Source of the DNA: Xenorhabdus doucetiae
GTDB taxonomy: Bacteria > Pseudomonadota > Gammaproteobacteria > Enterobacterales > Enterobacteriaceae
Direction of reading: 5' to 3'
Assembly (NCBI RefSeq): GCF_000968195.1
Contig: NZ_FO704550.1
Coordinates: forward strand, 372,001-436,000
Length of the DNA: 64,000 bases
Below, in pieces: positions 37,839 through 47,370 of the stretch. The notes under the pieces are model-generated. The model was not told the DNA's origin, did no database searches, and saw nothing but the letters and a program-made list of their open reading frames with translations. Position 1 is the first letter of the stretch, and every line of letters begins with the position of its first letter. Position numbers and translations under genes: made by a program.

Positions 37839-39137
37839 ATGGGTAAGAACGTTGTCGTATTGGGCACCCAATGGGGTGACGAGGGCAAGGGTAAAATCGT
37901 CGACTTGCTGACTGAACGAGCTAAGTACGTAGTTCGTTATCAAGGGGGCCACAACGCGGGCCATACACTAGTCATCAACGGTGAAAAAACCGTTCTCCAC
38001 TTAATCCCATCCGGGATCTTACGTGAAAATGTCATTAGCATTATCGCAAATGGGGTCGTTTTAGCACCAGATGCTTTGATGAAAGAGATGAAAGAGCTTG
38101 AATCACGTGGGGTTCCTGTACGTGAGCGCCTGCTTATTTCTGAAGCCTGTCCGCTGATCCTGCCTTACCATGTTGCATTGGATAATGCCCGCGAAAAAGC
38201 GCGTGGTGCCAAAGCGATTGGTACAACTGGCCGTGGTATCGGTCCTGCATATGAAGACAAAGTCGCACGTCGTGGTTTGCGTGTGGGTGATCTGTTTGAT
38301 AAAGAAACTTTCGCCGCCAAACTGAAAGAGATCATCGAGTACCACAACTTCCAGTTGGTTAACTACTACAACGAACCTGCTGTTGATTACCAGAAAACAT
38401 TAGATGACATTCTGGCTGTTGCCGATATCCTGACAGGCATGGTAGTTGACGTTTCTGACCTGCTCTACAAAGCAACTCAGAAAGGTGAGCTGGTGATGTT
38501 CGAAGGTGCGCAAGGTACACTGCTGGATATTGACCACGGTACTTATCCTTATGTGACTTCTTCCAACACCACTGCGGGTGGCGTTGCGACGGGTTCCGGT
38601 CTGGGTCCACGTTACGTTGATTATGTACTGGGTATTATCAAGGCTTACTCCACCCGCGTTGGCGCAGGCCCATTCCCAACTGAGCTGTTTGATGAGACAG
38701 GTGAATACCTGCGTCAGAAAGGTCAGGAATTTGGTGCGACAACAGGTCGTAGCCGTCGTACTGGCTGGTTGGATATCGTTGCTATTCGTCGCGCGATCCA
38801 AATCAACTCTCTGTCTGGCTTCTGCATGACTAAACTGGATGTGCTGGATGGTCTGAAAGAAGTGAAAATCTGCGTGGGTTATCGTCAAGCTGATGGCACT
38901 GTCATTGATACGACGCCACTGGCAGCAGAGAACTGGGAAGGTCTTGAAGCCGTCTATGAAACCCTGCCTGGCTGGGATGAAAGCACTTTTGGCGTGAAAG
39001 ATCACAGCCAATTGCCACAAGCTGCATTGAACTACATCAAACGTGTAGAAGATCTGACTGGCGTTCCTGTTGATATTATTTCTACAGGCCCAGATCGTGC
39101 AGAAACGATGATCCTGCGTGATCCCTTTGATGCTTAA
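37839..39137 (+). CDS. purA: Adenylosuccinate synthetase
   Basis: A 432-residue cytosolic enzyme joining IMP and aspartate with GTP to give adenylosuccinate in AMP synthesis. The GTP-binding loop is GDEGKGK near residue 13, with the catalytic Asp/His in GGHNAGHTLV, and GRGIGPAYEDK, TTGRSRRTGWLD and a C-terminal STGPDR follow. Length equals E. coli. It is monocistronic with terminators on both sides. I found no clear PurR box upstream. Confidence 0.98.
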   Translation: MGKNVVVLGTQWGDEGKGKIVDLLTERAKYVVRYQGGHNAGHTLVINGEKTVLHLIPSGILRENVISIIANGVVLAPDALMKEMKELESRGVPVRERLLISEACPLILPYHVALDNAREKARGAKAIGTTGRGIGPAYEDKVARRGLRVGDLFDKETFAAKLKEIIEYHNFQLVNYYNEPAVDYQKTLDDILAVADILTGMVVDVSDLLYKATQKGELVMFEGAQGTLLDIDHGTYPYVTSSNTTAGGVATGSGLGPRYVDYVLGIIKAYSTRVGAGPFPTELFDETGEYLRQKGQEFGATTGRSRRTGWLDIVAIRRAIQINSLSGFCMTKLDVLDGLKEVKICVGYRQADGTVIDTTPLAAENWEGLEAVYETLPGWDESTFGVKDHSQLPQAALNYIKRVEDLTGVPVDIISTGPDRAETMILRDPFDA

Positions 39138-39165
39138 TCGATAGCTTAATCTTTTAGGCGTATAT

Positions 39166-39195
39166 AACCGGGCTTATTGCCCGGTTTTTGTTTTT
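39166..39195 (+). terminator. Terminator after purA
   Basis: AACCGGGC, a short loop and GCCCGGTT form an 8-bp GC-rich stem at 39166-39189, followed by TTTGTTTTT. A strong intrinsic terminator. Confidence 0.9.
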
Positions 39196-39314
39196 CCCTG
39201 TTTTGCTTAATTTTTAAAATACCCACATAATGATGATCAACTAACGAAAACCAATAAACCTACATTTTTTGGTTCCAAATAAACGCCGTGGTATTCAGTC
39301 TCCCAGAGGTGAGT

Positions 39315-39734
39315 GTGCAGTTAACCAGTTTTACCGATTATGGATTACGTGCCTTGATTTATATGGCGTCTTTACCAGAAGGCCAAATGACAAGCATTAC
39401 AGAAGTCACTGAAGTTTACGGTGTTTCGCGTAACCATATGGTAAAGATCATCAATCAACTGAGTCACTTGGGATTGGTGAATGCTGTCAGAGGAAAAAAT
39501 GGCGGCATCAGTTTGGGCAAACCTGCCAACGAGATCAAAATTGGTGATGTGGTTCGTTTCTTGGAGCCATTGTCATTGGTTAACTGTAGTGCCTGTCAAA
39601 TCACGCCTGCATGTCGCTTAAAGTCAGTCTTGAATCAAGCGGTAGAAAATTTTTTGGAAGAGTTGGATAAATATACTGTGGCCGATATGGTCAAAGACAA
39701 TCGTCCCCTTTATCAATTGCTTTTGGTTAAGTGA
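39315..39734 (+). CDS. nsrR: Nitric-oxide-sensing repressor NsrR
   Basis: A 139-residue Rrf2-family repressor that loses DNA binding when its iron-sulfur cluster reacts with NO. The start is the GTG at 39315 (E. coli also begins QLTSFTDYGLRAL), with AGAGG upstream. The winged helix (YGVSRNHMVKIINQL, VRGKNGGI) is intact. The cluster cysteines are Cys91, Cys94 and Cys100, spaced CX2CX5C, whereas E. coli has CX4CX5C (91, 96, 102). Two residues are missing between the first two. It precedes rnr as in E. coli. Confidence 0.94.
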   Translation: MQLTSFTDYGLRALIYMASLPEGQMTSITEVTEVYGVSRNHMVKIINQLSHLGLVNAVRGKNGGISLGKPANEIKIGDVVRFLEPLSLVNCSACQITPACRLKSVLNQAVENFLEELDKYTVADMVKDNRPLYQLLLVK

Positions 39735-39778
39735 AGCAAGGGGATAAACAGCTTGCTGATGACAATAGAGGAATGACG

Positions 39779-42217
39779 ATGTCAAAAGATCCTTTTCGGG
39801 AACGAGAGGCTGAAAAATACGAATCTCCTATCCCAAGCCGTGAATATATCTTGGATATCATTTCTAAACACACCACTCCGGTAAGCCGTCAGGAATTAGC
39901 ACAAGAACTTCAGTTAACCACGCCAGATGCACTGGAAGCATTGCGCCGGCGTTTGCGGGCAATGGAACGTGACGGGCAATTGGTTTTTACCCGTCGTCAA
40001 TGTTATGCGTTGCCAGAGCGGCTGGATTTATTGAAAGGCACGGTAATTGGCCACCGTGATGGCTATGGTTTTCTGCGTGTGGAAGGCCACAAAGAAGACT
40101 ATTTTCTGTCAGCCGAACAGATGAAAATGGCGATCCACGGTGATGTCGTACTGGCACAACCTCTGCGTCCGGACAGAAAAGGCCGCATTGAAGTACGCAT
40201 CGTGCGGATTTTGGAGCCAAAGAATAGCCAAATTGTTGGCCGCTATTTTATGGATGCGGGCATGGGATTTGTCGTCCCTGATGACAGCCGCCTGTGTTTC
40301 GATATCTTGATCCCGAAAGAAGCAACCTGCGGGGCGAGAATGGGCAATGTCGTGGTGGTTGAATTGACCGATCGCTCAACTCGCCGGACTAAAGCCATCG
40401 GCAAAGTTGTTGAAGTATTGGGCGAAACTATGGGAACGAACATGGCGGTTGAAATTGCGCTGCGTACCCATGAAATTCCCCATAGCTGGCCACCAATGGT
40501 AGAAAAACAGGTCGCTGGCTTGGATGAAAATGTACCGGAATCGGCCAAACAAGGCCGGGTAGACTTACGTGAGTTGCCGCTGGTGACCATTGACGGCGAA
40601 GATGCACGGGACTTTGACGATGCGGTATATTGCGAAAGAAAACGCGGTGGTGGTTGGCGGTTGTGGGTAGCCATTGCCGATGTCAGCTACTATGTGCGTC
40701 CGCAAACGGCGTTGGATAGTGAAGCATGCAGCCGTGGTAACTCAGTTTATTTCCCATCCCAAGTCGTACCGATGCTGCCGGAAGTGCTGTCCAATGGATT
40801 GTGCTCCCTCAATCCAGAAGTTGACCGCCTGTGTATGGTGTGTGAAATGACCGTTTCCGCCCAAGGCAAACTCTCTTCCTATAAGTTTTATGAAGCGGTG
40901 ATGAATTCACATGCCCGTTTGACCTATACAAAAGTGTGGAAGATGTTGCAGGGCGATCAAGAGCTGCGTGAGCATTACAAACCGCTGGTCAAACATATTG
41001 AGCACCTGCATGAGTTGTATCAGGCACTGGAACAGGCGCGTGAAGAGCGCGGCGCGATTTCATTTGAATCGGAAGAAGCCAAGTTTATCTTTAATGCAGA
41101 GCATCGCATTGAGCGCATTGAACCCGTTGTACGCAACGATGCGCATAAACTTATTGAAGAGTGTATGCTCCTGGCGAACATTGCTGCCGCTCGCTTTGTT
41201 GAAAAACACCATGAACCCGCGTTATATCGCATCCATGATCGGCCAAAAGAAGAGAGTATCCTGAATTTGCGTTCGGTCTTCAATGAGCTGGGATTGAGCT
41301 TGTTGGGGGGCTTAAAGCCAGAACCGAAAGATTATGCGCAATTGATGAAAGCCGTCGCTGATCGGCCAGATCGTGAATTGCTGCAAACGATGCTGTTGCG
41401 TTCCATGAAACAGGCGATTTATGAGCCGGAGAATCGGGGGCACTTTGGTTTGGCACTGCGCTCTTATTCTCACTTCACTTCGCCAATCCGTCGCTATCCC
41501 GATTTGGCGCTGCACCGGGCGATCAAGTACTTATTGGCACAGGAAGAAAATGGCGCACCAGAAAACGGTGCTGCTGAGCCTCGCTCGACGTCAACCGGTG
41601 GCTGGCACAACGATCTGGAACAGATGCTGCAATTGGGTAACCATTGTTCCATGACTGAGCGCCGTGCTGATGAAGCGACAAGAGATGTGGCAGACTGGCT
41701 AAAATGTGACTTCATGCAAGATCAGGTGGGTAATATTTTCACCGGATTGATTACCAGCGTGACAGGCTTCGGTTTCTTCGTCCGCTTGCATGATCTGTTT
41801 ATTGACGGCTTGGTGCATGTTTCGACGTTGGATAACGATTATTATCGATATGACAATGTCGGCCAGCGTTTAATTGGTGAGTCTTCCGGGCAAACTTATC
41901 GCCTCGGCGATGAAGTCGAGATCCGGGTGGAAGCCGTTCACATGGATGAGCGTAAGATTGATTTCACCTTGCTTTCAACGACGCGCAAAGCCCGTAATCA
42001 GGGGAAAACGGCACGCAATAAGGCGAAAAAAGGTGCGTCAGAGCGTAAAAATGGTAAAAAAGGGTTTGATCATAAAAAATCAGCCAATTTTGAGCCAGAC
42101 AGCCCTTTCCGTAAAAAGAAACGTGCGGAGAAGCCTGAAGCGTCCAAGCCAAGTGATAAGTCAGGCAAAAAAGAAAAAAACCATCAAGCAAGACGAAAAA
42201 AATTACGGCAAAACTGA
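39779..42217 (+). CDS. rnr: Ribonuclease R (C-terminal tail frame-shifted)
   Basis: An 812-residue RNase II-family 3'-5' exonuclease for structured RNA, mRNA and rRNA quality control. It has an N-terminal helix-turn-helix, cold-shock domains, and the RNB catalytic domain with ITIDGEDARDFDDAVY-type acids (here VTIDGEDARDFDDAVY). An S1 domain follows (about 640-725), then a Lys-rich tail. The ATG at 39779 with AGAGG matches the family start. After an A7 run at 42174-42180 the tail reads NHQARRKKLRQN. One base back it would read KTKKITAKLKAKRAKKSAS and stop at 42249, much closer to the E. coli end. Confidence 0.94.
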   Translation: MSKDPFREREAEKYESPIPSREYILDIISKHTTPVSRQELAQELQLTTPDALEALRRRLRAMERDGQLVFTRRQCYALPERLDLLKGTVIGHRDGYGFLRVEGHKEDYFLSAEQMKMAIHGDVVLAQPLRPDRKGRIEVRIVRILEPKNSQIVGRYFMDAGMGFVVPDDSRLCFDILIPKEATCGARMGNVVVVELTDRSTRRTKAIGKVVEVLGETMGTNMAVEIALRTHEIPHSWPPMVEKQVAGLDENVPESAKQGRVDLRELPLVTIDGEDARDFDDAVYCERKRGGGWRLWVAIADVSYYVRPQTALDSEACSRGNSVYFPSQVVPMLPEVLSNGLCSLNPEVDRLCMVCEMTVSAQGKLSSYKFYEAVMNSHARLTYTKVWKMLQGDQELREHYKPLVKHIEHLHELYQALEQAREERGAISFESEEAKFIFNAEHRIERIEPVVRNDAHKLIEECMLLANIAAARFVEKHHEPALYRIHDRPKEESILNLRSVFNELGLSLLGGLKPEPKDYAQLMKAVADRPDRELLQTMLLRSMKQAIYEPENRGHFGLALRSYSHFTSPIRRYPDLALHRAIKYLLAQEENGAPENGAAEPRSTSTGGWHNDLEQMLQLGNHCSMTERRADEATRDVADWLKCDFMQDQVGNIFTGLITSVTGFGFFVRLHDLFIDGLVHVSTLDNDYYRYDNVGQRLIGESSGQTYRLGDEVEIRVEAVHMDERKIDFTLLSTTRKARNQGKTARNKAKKGASERKNGKKGFDHKKSANFEPDSPFRKKKRAEKPEASKPSDKSGKKEKNHQARRKKLRQN

Positions 42218-42349
42218 AAGCGAAGCGGGCGAAAAAAAGCGCAAGTTAAAAAGTGAATCCATACCATCGTTAATCAGGGTGGGGCGAATGCAGCCGCCCG
42301 CTATTTTTCGGTATCTTAAAAATATCAGTGAGTTAGGTATCAGTCAGTC

Positions 42350-43096
42350 ATGAGTGAAATTATTTACGGTATCCATGCCGTTAAAGCCTTGCTGGAGCGC
42401 GATCCACAACGTTTCATGGAAGTTTATGTGTTGAAAGGGCGTGAAGATCGCCGTTTAACGCCATTATTGCAGGAATTGGAAGGTCTCGGCATTGCGGTAC
42501 AAATTGCCAATCGCCAATGGTTGGATGCCCAAACAGAAGGCGCTGTACATCAGGGGATCATTGCCCGAATCAAGCCGGGGCGTCAGTATCAAGAAAATGA
42601 TTTGCCGGATTTGTTATCTCGTCTGGATTGCCCATTCCTGCTGGTACTGGATGGTGTCACCGATCCACATAATCTGGGCGCGTGCTTGCGCACGGCAGAT
42701 GCGGCAGGGGTTGATGCGGTTATCGTTCCGCGTGATCGCTCTGCACAATTGAATGCAACGGCGAAAAAAGTGGCTTGTGGCGCGGCAGAAAGTGTACCGT
42801 TGATCCGGGTGACTAACCTTGCGCGGACACTACGTGTACTGCAAGAACACAATATTTGGATTGTCGGAACGGCGGGAGAAGCCACGCACGCTTTATACGA
42901 GAGCAAGCTGACTGGCCCGATGGCGCTAGTGATGGGGGCGGAAGGTGAAGGGATGCGTCGTCTGACACGTGATCATTGTGATGAATTGATCAGTATTCCA
43001 ATGGCAGGTTCCGTCTCTTCCCTGAACGTATCGGTTGCCACAGGCGTGTGCTTGTTTGAAATCGTGCGTCAGAGAAGTGATTTGAAATCAGAATAA
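42350..43096 (+). CDS. rlmB: 23S rRNA (guanosine-2'-O-)-methyltransferase RlmB
   Basis: A 248-residue SPOUT enzyme methylating G2251 in the 23S rRNA P-loop. It has an N-terminal L30e-like domain (IYGIHAVKALLERDPQRF) and C-terminal trefoil-knot motifs: VLDGVTDPHNLGACLRTADA, LVMGAEGEGMRRL and SIPMAGSVSSLNVSVATG. Order nsrR-rnr-rlmB is as in E. coli. The 132 bp between rnr and this gene contain the original rnr stop in the shifted frame. Confidence 0.97.
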   Translation: MSEIIYGIHAVKALLERDPQRFMEVYVLKGREDRRLTPLLQELEGLGIAVQIANRQWLDAQTEGAVHQGIIARIKPGRQYQENDLPDLLSRLDCPFLLVLDGVTDPHNLGACLRTADAAGVDAVIVPRDRSAQLNATAKKVACGAAESVPLIRVTNLARTLRVLQEHNIWIVGTAGEATHALYESKLTGPMALVMGAEGEGMRRLTRDHCDELISIPMAGSVSSLNVSVATGVCLFEIVRQRSDLKSE

Positions 43097-43184
43097 ACGT
43101 TTTTCTCTGCCCGTACCTTGAGTTTTTTATATTGTACGGGTATAGTGACGCGTCAATTTTTCAGCCGTACTAAACACGTTCCTT

Positions 43185-43219
43185 GCCTCCATGGGCCACG
43201 GCTGACCCTGACAGGAGGC
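43185..43219 (+). promoter_or_regulatory. Possible S6:S18-binding leader hairpin of the rpsF operon
   Basis: GCCTCC (43185-43190) pairs with GGAGGC (43214-43219), enclosing GGG/CCC pairs and an exposed CCACGG segment, about 25 bases before rpsF. Known S6:S18 autoregulatory leaders have a conserved CCG in such a hairpin. A further stem, CCCGTAC/GTACGGG at 43110-43140, lies upstream. Confidence 0.5.
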
Positions 43220-43244
43220 TGAATAATCCGTAAGGAGCAATCTA

Positions 43245-43643
43245 ATGCGTCATTACGAAATCGTTTTTATGGTCCATCCTGACCAAAGCGAACAGGTTCC
43301 GGGCATGATCGAGCGTTACAGTGCGACTATCACTAACGCGCAAGGTCAGATTCACCGTCTGGAAGACTGGGGTCGTCGTCAACTGGCTTACCCAATCAAC
43401 AAACTGCACAAGGCTCACTACGTTCTGCTGAACGTTGAAGCGCCACAAGAAGCGATTGATGAGCTGGAAACTAACTTCCGCTTCAACGATGCCGTTATCC
43501 GCAGCATGGTTATGCGCGTTAAGCACGCAGTAACTGAAGCATCACCAATGGTTAAGGCTAAAGACGAACGTCGCAGCCGTGATCTGGTCTTGGAAGAAGA
43601 CCTGGTTGATGATGTTGATGAAGCTGGGGATTCTGAAGAGTAA
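43245..43643 (+). CDS. rpsF: 30S ribosomal protein S6
   Basis: A 132-residue small-subunit protein binding S18 and the central domain of 16S rRNA. It begins MRHYEIVFMVHPDQSEQVPG and contains the WGRRQLAYPINKL motif. The acidic tail, the site of RimK glutamylation in E. coli, is extended here (EEDLVDDVDEAGDSEE). It heads the rpsF-priB-rpsR-rplI operon. Confidence 0.98.
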   Translation: MRHYEIVFMVHPDQSEQVPGMIERYSATITNAQGQIHRLEDWGRRQLAYPINKLHKAHYVLLNVEAPQEAIDELETNFRFNDAVIRSMVMRVKHAVTEASPMVKAKDERRSRDLVLEEDLVDDVDEAGDSEE

Positions 43644-43648
43644 TTATT

Positions 43649-44198
<550 letters not shown>

Positions 44199-44236
44199 TA
44201 GGTTCAGTCCATTAACGACTTTGAGAGGATAAGGTA

Positions 44237-44689
44237 ATGCAAATTATTCTGCTTGATAAAGTAGCGAACCTGGGTAGCCTGGGTGACCAAGTTAACGTTA
44301 AAGCGGGTTATGCCCGTAACTTCTTAGTACCACAGGGCAAAGCTGTTCCTGCGACTAAGAAAAACATCGAATTTTTCGAAGCTCGTCGTGCTGAACTGGA
44401 AGCTAAACTGGCTGACGTTCTGGCAGCGGCAGAAGCTCGTGCAGAGAAAATCAATGCACTGGGCTCTGTTACCATCGCTTCTAAAGCGGGTGACGAAGGT
44501 AAACTGTTCGGTTCTATCGGTACTCGTGACATCGCTGATGCAGTAACTGCGGCTGGCGTTGAAGTATCTAAGAGCGAAGTTCGTCTGTCCAACGGCGTTC
44601 TGCGTACTGTTGGTGAGCACGAAGTTCACTTCCAGGTACACAGCGATGTATTCGCACAGTTGAACGTTAACATCGTTCCAGAAGCTTAA
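44237..44689 (+). CDS. rplI: 50S ribosomal protein L9
   Basis: A 150-residue protein with two domains joined by a long helix. The N-terminal domain is MQIILLDKVANLGSLGDQVN, and the connecting helix spans about residues 41-75. It binds domain V of 23S rRNA near the L1 stalk and helps keep the frame. Last gene of the operon, followed by a strong terminator. Confidence 0.98.
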   Translation: MQIILLDKVANLGSLGDQVNVKAGYARNFLVPQGKAVPATKKNIEFFEARRAELEAKLADVLAAAEARAEKINALGSVTIASKAGDEGKLFGSIGTRDIADAVTAAGVEVSKSEVRLSNGVLRTVGEHEVHFQVHSDVFAQLNVNIVPEA

Positions 44690-44717
44690 TCGCTGATTAG
44701 GCTGACGAACATGTGAC

Positions 44718-44748
44718 AAAAAAACGCTGGCAATGCCAGCGTTTTTTT
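44718..44748 (+). terminator. Terminator of the rpsF operon
   Basis: AAAAAAACGCTGG, loop CAAT and CCAGCGTTTTTTT form a long symmetrical hairpin with a T-tract. It marks the left boundary of an inserted AT-rich gene pair. Confidence 0.93.
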
Positions 44749-44934
44749 GTTTTGTATCGCAAAATCATTTCCCCTCCATACTTGTTGTTTCCCTAAAACC
44801 TGAATACCCTCCGCATTTTCGCCAATAACTTACGAAACCTTAATCAGATTAATGTAAGGTAGTTCATTCCAACCTACTTGGTATAGAGTGAGTACGTGTA
44901 CAATTAATATCAGTAATGAGGTTATAGAGCGGCC

Positions 44935-45669
44935 ATGATCTCAGATGTAATTAATGTAGTTGAAATCATTAGAAAAATGTCAGATGGCTCGACGGAACCA
45001 TATTTGTGTAAATGTGATGATGGATATTTATATGTGGTGAAGTCACAACCCAAGATGCCGAAACTTCAACTTATCCATGAATTGATGGCTTCTTATCTTG
45101 CTAAAAGTATCAATCTTCCTATGCCAGAGATTAAAGTTGTCTACATATCGAGGGAATTGCTGGCATTTATGCCTTGTTTAATCGGAGAACTTTCAGAAGG
45201 ACATGCGTTTGCTACAAAATATATTCCTGATTCAGCCGGTATCACCTATCATCAGGCACATACAAAGATAGAAAAAAGTTATCAAAAGTTAATATACTTT
45301 TTTGATCGCTTAATCAATAATTCAGATAGAAATCTGACTGAAAAAGGTGGCAATGTAAATATAATTTATAATTATAAAACAAATGGATACTATCTCATCG
45401 ATCATAACTTGGCATTTATGTCATCTTGTGAGTTGAATGAATTTGATTACCATATTTTTTCTCCAATCAACAGAAGTTGGTATTTTGATAGGGTGGATAA
45501 ATGCGAATTAGATAATGTTGTAGAAAATATTCTGTATGGTTTTAATAATTCTATTGTTAAAATTCCAAGTGAGTGGTACGAAGATCTTGATTATCAATTC
45601 ATTATTAATAATATAAATAAGATATTAAACAGAGGGTACTCAGAAGAGTTTAGGAGCAGCATTATATGA
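44935..45669 (+). CDS. HipA-like kinase domain protein
   Basis: A 244-residue protein of the short HipA-like (HipA_2) kinase type. Lys36 in YLYVVKSQ is the likely ATP-binding lysine. FDRLINNSDRNL holds the catalytic Asp131, and GYYLIDHNLAF the metal-binding Asp156, an arrangement like that in HipA and PI3K-like kinases. It lacks the full HipA N-terminal domain, and no HipB-like antitoxin gene is adjacent. The next gene overlaps by four bases and encodes a DUF3037 protein. The gene is clearly more AT-rich than the ribosomal operon before it, suggesting transfer. Confidence 0.75.
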   Translation: MISDVINVVEIIRKMSDGSTEPYLCKCDDGYLYVVKSQPKMPKLQLIHELMASYLAKSINLPMPEIKVVYISRELLAFMPCLIGELSEGHAFATKYIPDSAGITYHQAHTKIEKSYQKLIYFFDRLINNSDRNLTEKGGNVNIIYNYKTNGYYLIDHNLAFMSSCELNEFDYHIFSPINRSWYFDRVDKCELDNVVENILYGFNNSIVKIPSEWYEDLDYQFIINNINKILNRGYSEEFRSSII

Positions 45670-46502
45670 CTAACCCATGCTTATACAGTATCGTGAGGTA
45701 TGCCCCTTTTGCCGAGACTGAAGAGTTTGTTAATATTGGCGTGGTTATGTGTATGCCTAAACTACGAAAATTTCATTTTAGGCTAACAAAAAGTAATGAT
45801 AAAAGAGTTCGTCATTTCTTTCGGGATGATTCAATTTTTCCTTATGCCAGAGATGCTGTACATAAGGAATTAATGTTTGCACAGGAGATGGTTCGCGATA
45901 TCCATGACCCTTACAAAATTGCAGATTTTTTTAATACCTTCATTGTTCCCAGAGAATCTATTTTCTTTTTCAGCCCGCCAAGAGTGATTTTGTCTGAGAA
46001 CCCGGATCAAGAACTCACTGATATTTATAATAGATTTATCAATCATTCAGAATATAGCAAAGAACGTAAGGAAAACATTCTTACCAGAGAGCTGAAAGAC
46101 AGATTAAATCGTTATGATGATTTAAAAAATTTATTTAAAAAAGAAAAGGTTGATGGTGAGTTATCTAAATTTACTTTGCCATTTGTCGCTAAACAGAAAG
46201 AAAAAATTGTTTGTGTGATAAAACCACTTGCGTTTGCTCAGCAGGAGGCAAGTGGAATGATTGAGCATTGTGATTCTTGGGTAGCCAGAATCACTAGGGC
46301 TGCAAGTGAAAATATCTTGAGTATCAGAAAGGTCTTATTCACGGTTTATGTAAAAGAGAATCTTACCCAATCAGAGTCTAAGGCTTTTGATGAGATACAA
46401 AGGACGTTAACTGGGCGCAATATTTACCATGTTCAACATGATGATGAAAAATCTATCATTGATTTTGCAAGATTATCTTTATTCCATTATCAAACATGGT
46501 GA
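45666..46502 (+). CDS. DUF3037-domain protein
   Basis: A 278-residue protein beginning CLYSIVRYAPFAETEEFVNIG, the characteristic start of DUF3037 proteins, whose biochemical role is unknown. No signal peptide or membrane helix is visible. DUF3037 genes are commonly found next to short HipA-like kinases, as here with an ATGA overlap, so the two probably act together. A toxin-antitoxin or defence role is speculation. Confidence 0.75.
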   Translation: MTNPCLYSIVRYAPFAETEEFVNIGVVMCMPKLRKFHFRLTKSNDKRVRHFFRDDSIFPYARDAVHKELMFAQEMVRDIHDPYKIADFFNTFIVPRESIFFFSPPRVILSENPDQELTDIYNRFINHSEYSKERKENILTRELKDRLNRYDDLKNLFKKEKVDGELSKFTLPFVAKQKEKIVCVIKPLAFAQQEASGMIEHCDSWVARITRAASENILSIRKVLFTVYVKENLTQSESKAFDEIQRTLTGRNIYHVQHDDEKSIIDFARLSLFHYQTW

Positions 46503-46601
46503 CAGTCATGATGATAGTTCAATAAAACCCCTTCACGCGTTTACCCGCCCAGACAGTGCTGTTATGCTTGAACCTTCACTCATTTAATCACAGGTATTTT
46601 C

Positions 46602-47222
46602 ATGACAACACCTTCTTTTGAATCTATTGAAGCGCGGGCAAGTTACGGTATTGGTTTGCAGGTTGGGCAACAATTACAGGAATCAGGTTTACAAGGATTA
46701 GAACCAGAAGCACTGTTGGCAGGGTTGTGTGATGCGCTGGAAGGGCGTTCTCCTGCTATTCCTGTAGAAGAACTGCATCGTGCATTACGTGAAATACATG
46801 AACGCGCTGACAGCGTTCGACGTGAACGTCAGCAGTCGATGGCAGAAGAAGGCAAGAAATTCCTGGCAGAAAATATTCAGCGTGAAGGCGTCAGCAGCAC
46901 TGAATCGGGTTTGCAATTTTCTGTCCTGACCCAAGGTGATGGCACTATCCCTGCCCGTACTGACCGCGTTCGTGTTCACTATACAGGTCGTTTGATTGAT
47001 GGCACGGTATTTGACAGTTCAGTACAGCGCGGTACGCCAGCCGAATTTCCTGTCAGCGGTGTGATCCCAGGTTGGATTGAAGCCTTGACTCTGATGCCGG
47101 TCGGCTCTAAGTGGGAACTCTATATTCCACACAATCTGGCTTATGGTGAGCGTGGCGCAGGGGCATCCATTCCTCCTTATAGTACACTGATCTTCGAAGT
47201 GGAATTATTGGAAATTCTGTAA
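46602..47222 (+). CDS. fklB: FKBP-type peptidyl-prolyl isomerase FklB (FKBP22)
   Basis: A 206-residue homodimeric prolyl isomerase. An N-terminal helical dimerisation domain (ASYGIGLQVGQQLQESG) and long helix precede the FKBP domain with VHYTGRLIDGTVFDSS, GVIPGWIEAL and YGERGAGASIPPYSTL. The length is identical to E. coli FklB. No signal peptide is seen, so it is cytosolic. It probably has its own promoter downstream of the HipA/DUF3037 insertion. Confidence 0.95.
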   Translation: MTTPSFESIEARASYGIGLQVGQQLQESGLQGLEPEALLAGLCDALEGRSPAIPVEELHRALREIHERADSVRRERQQSMAEEGKKFLAENIQREGVSSTESGLQFSVLTQGDGTIPARTDRVRVHYTGRLIDGTVFDSSVQRGTPAEFPVSGVIPGWIEALTLMPVGSKWELYIPHNLAYGERGAGASIPPYSTLIFEVELLEIL

Positions 47223-47370
47223 TTCATTGATTCTGCAATGCTATTGATAACGAATAAAATAGTCGGTTAGCCGGCTATTTTTTTAAGCATATTTAATTTG
47301 CAGTACTGCCAAAAAAGTTGCAATTTGAACGCATAAGCGGATAGCTGAACAATAAATGCAGAGGTGAATG

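Noticed and set aside
38400..39020. A 206-codon minus-strand frame inside purA
   Set aside because: It lies wholly opposite the highly conserved purA gene and its residues look like antisense shadow.
41874..42353. A separate gene in another frame at the end of rnr running to rlmB
   Set aside because: It is a Lys/Glu-rich shadow of the rnr tail. Only the shorter frame that ends at 42249 resembles the family.
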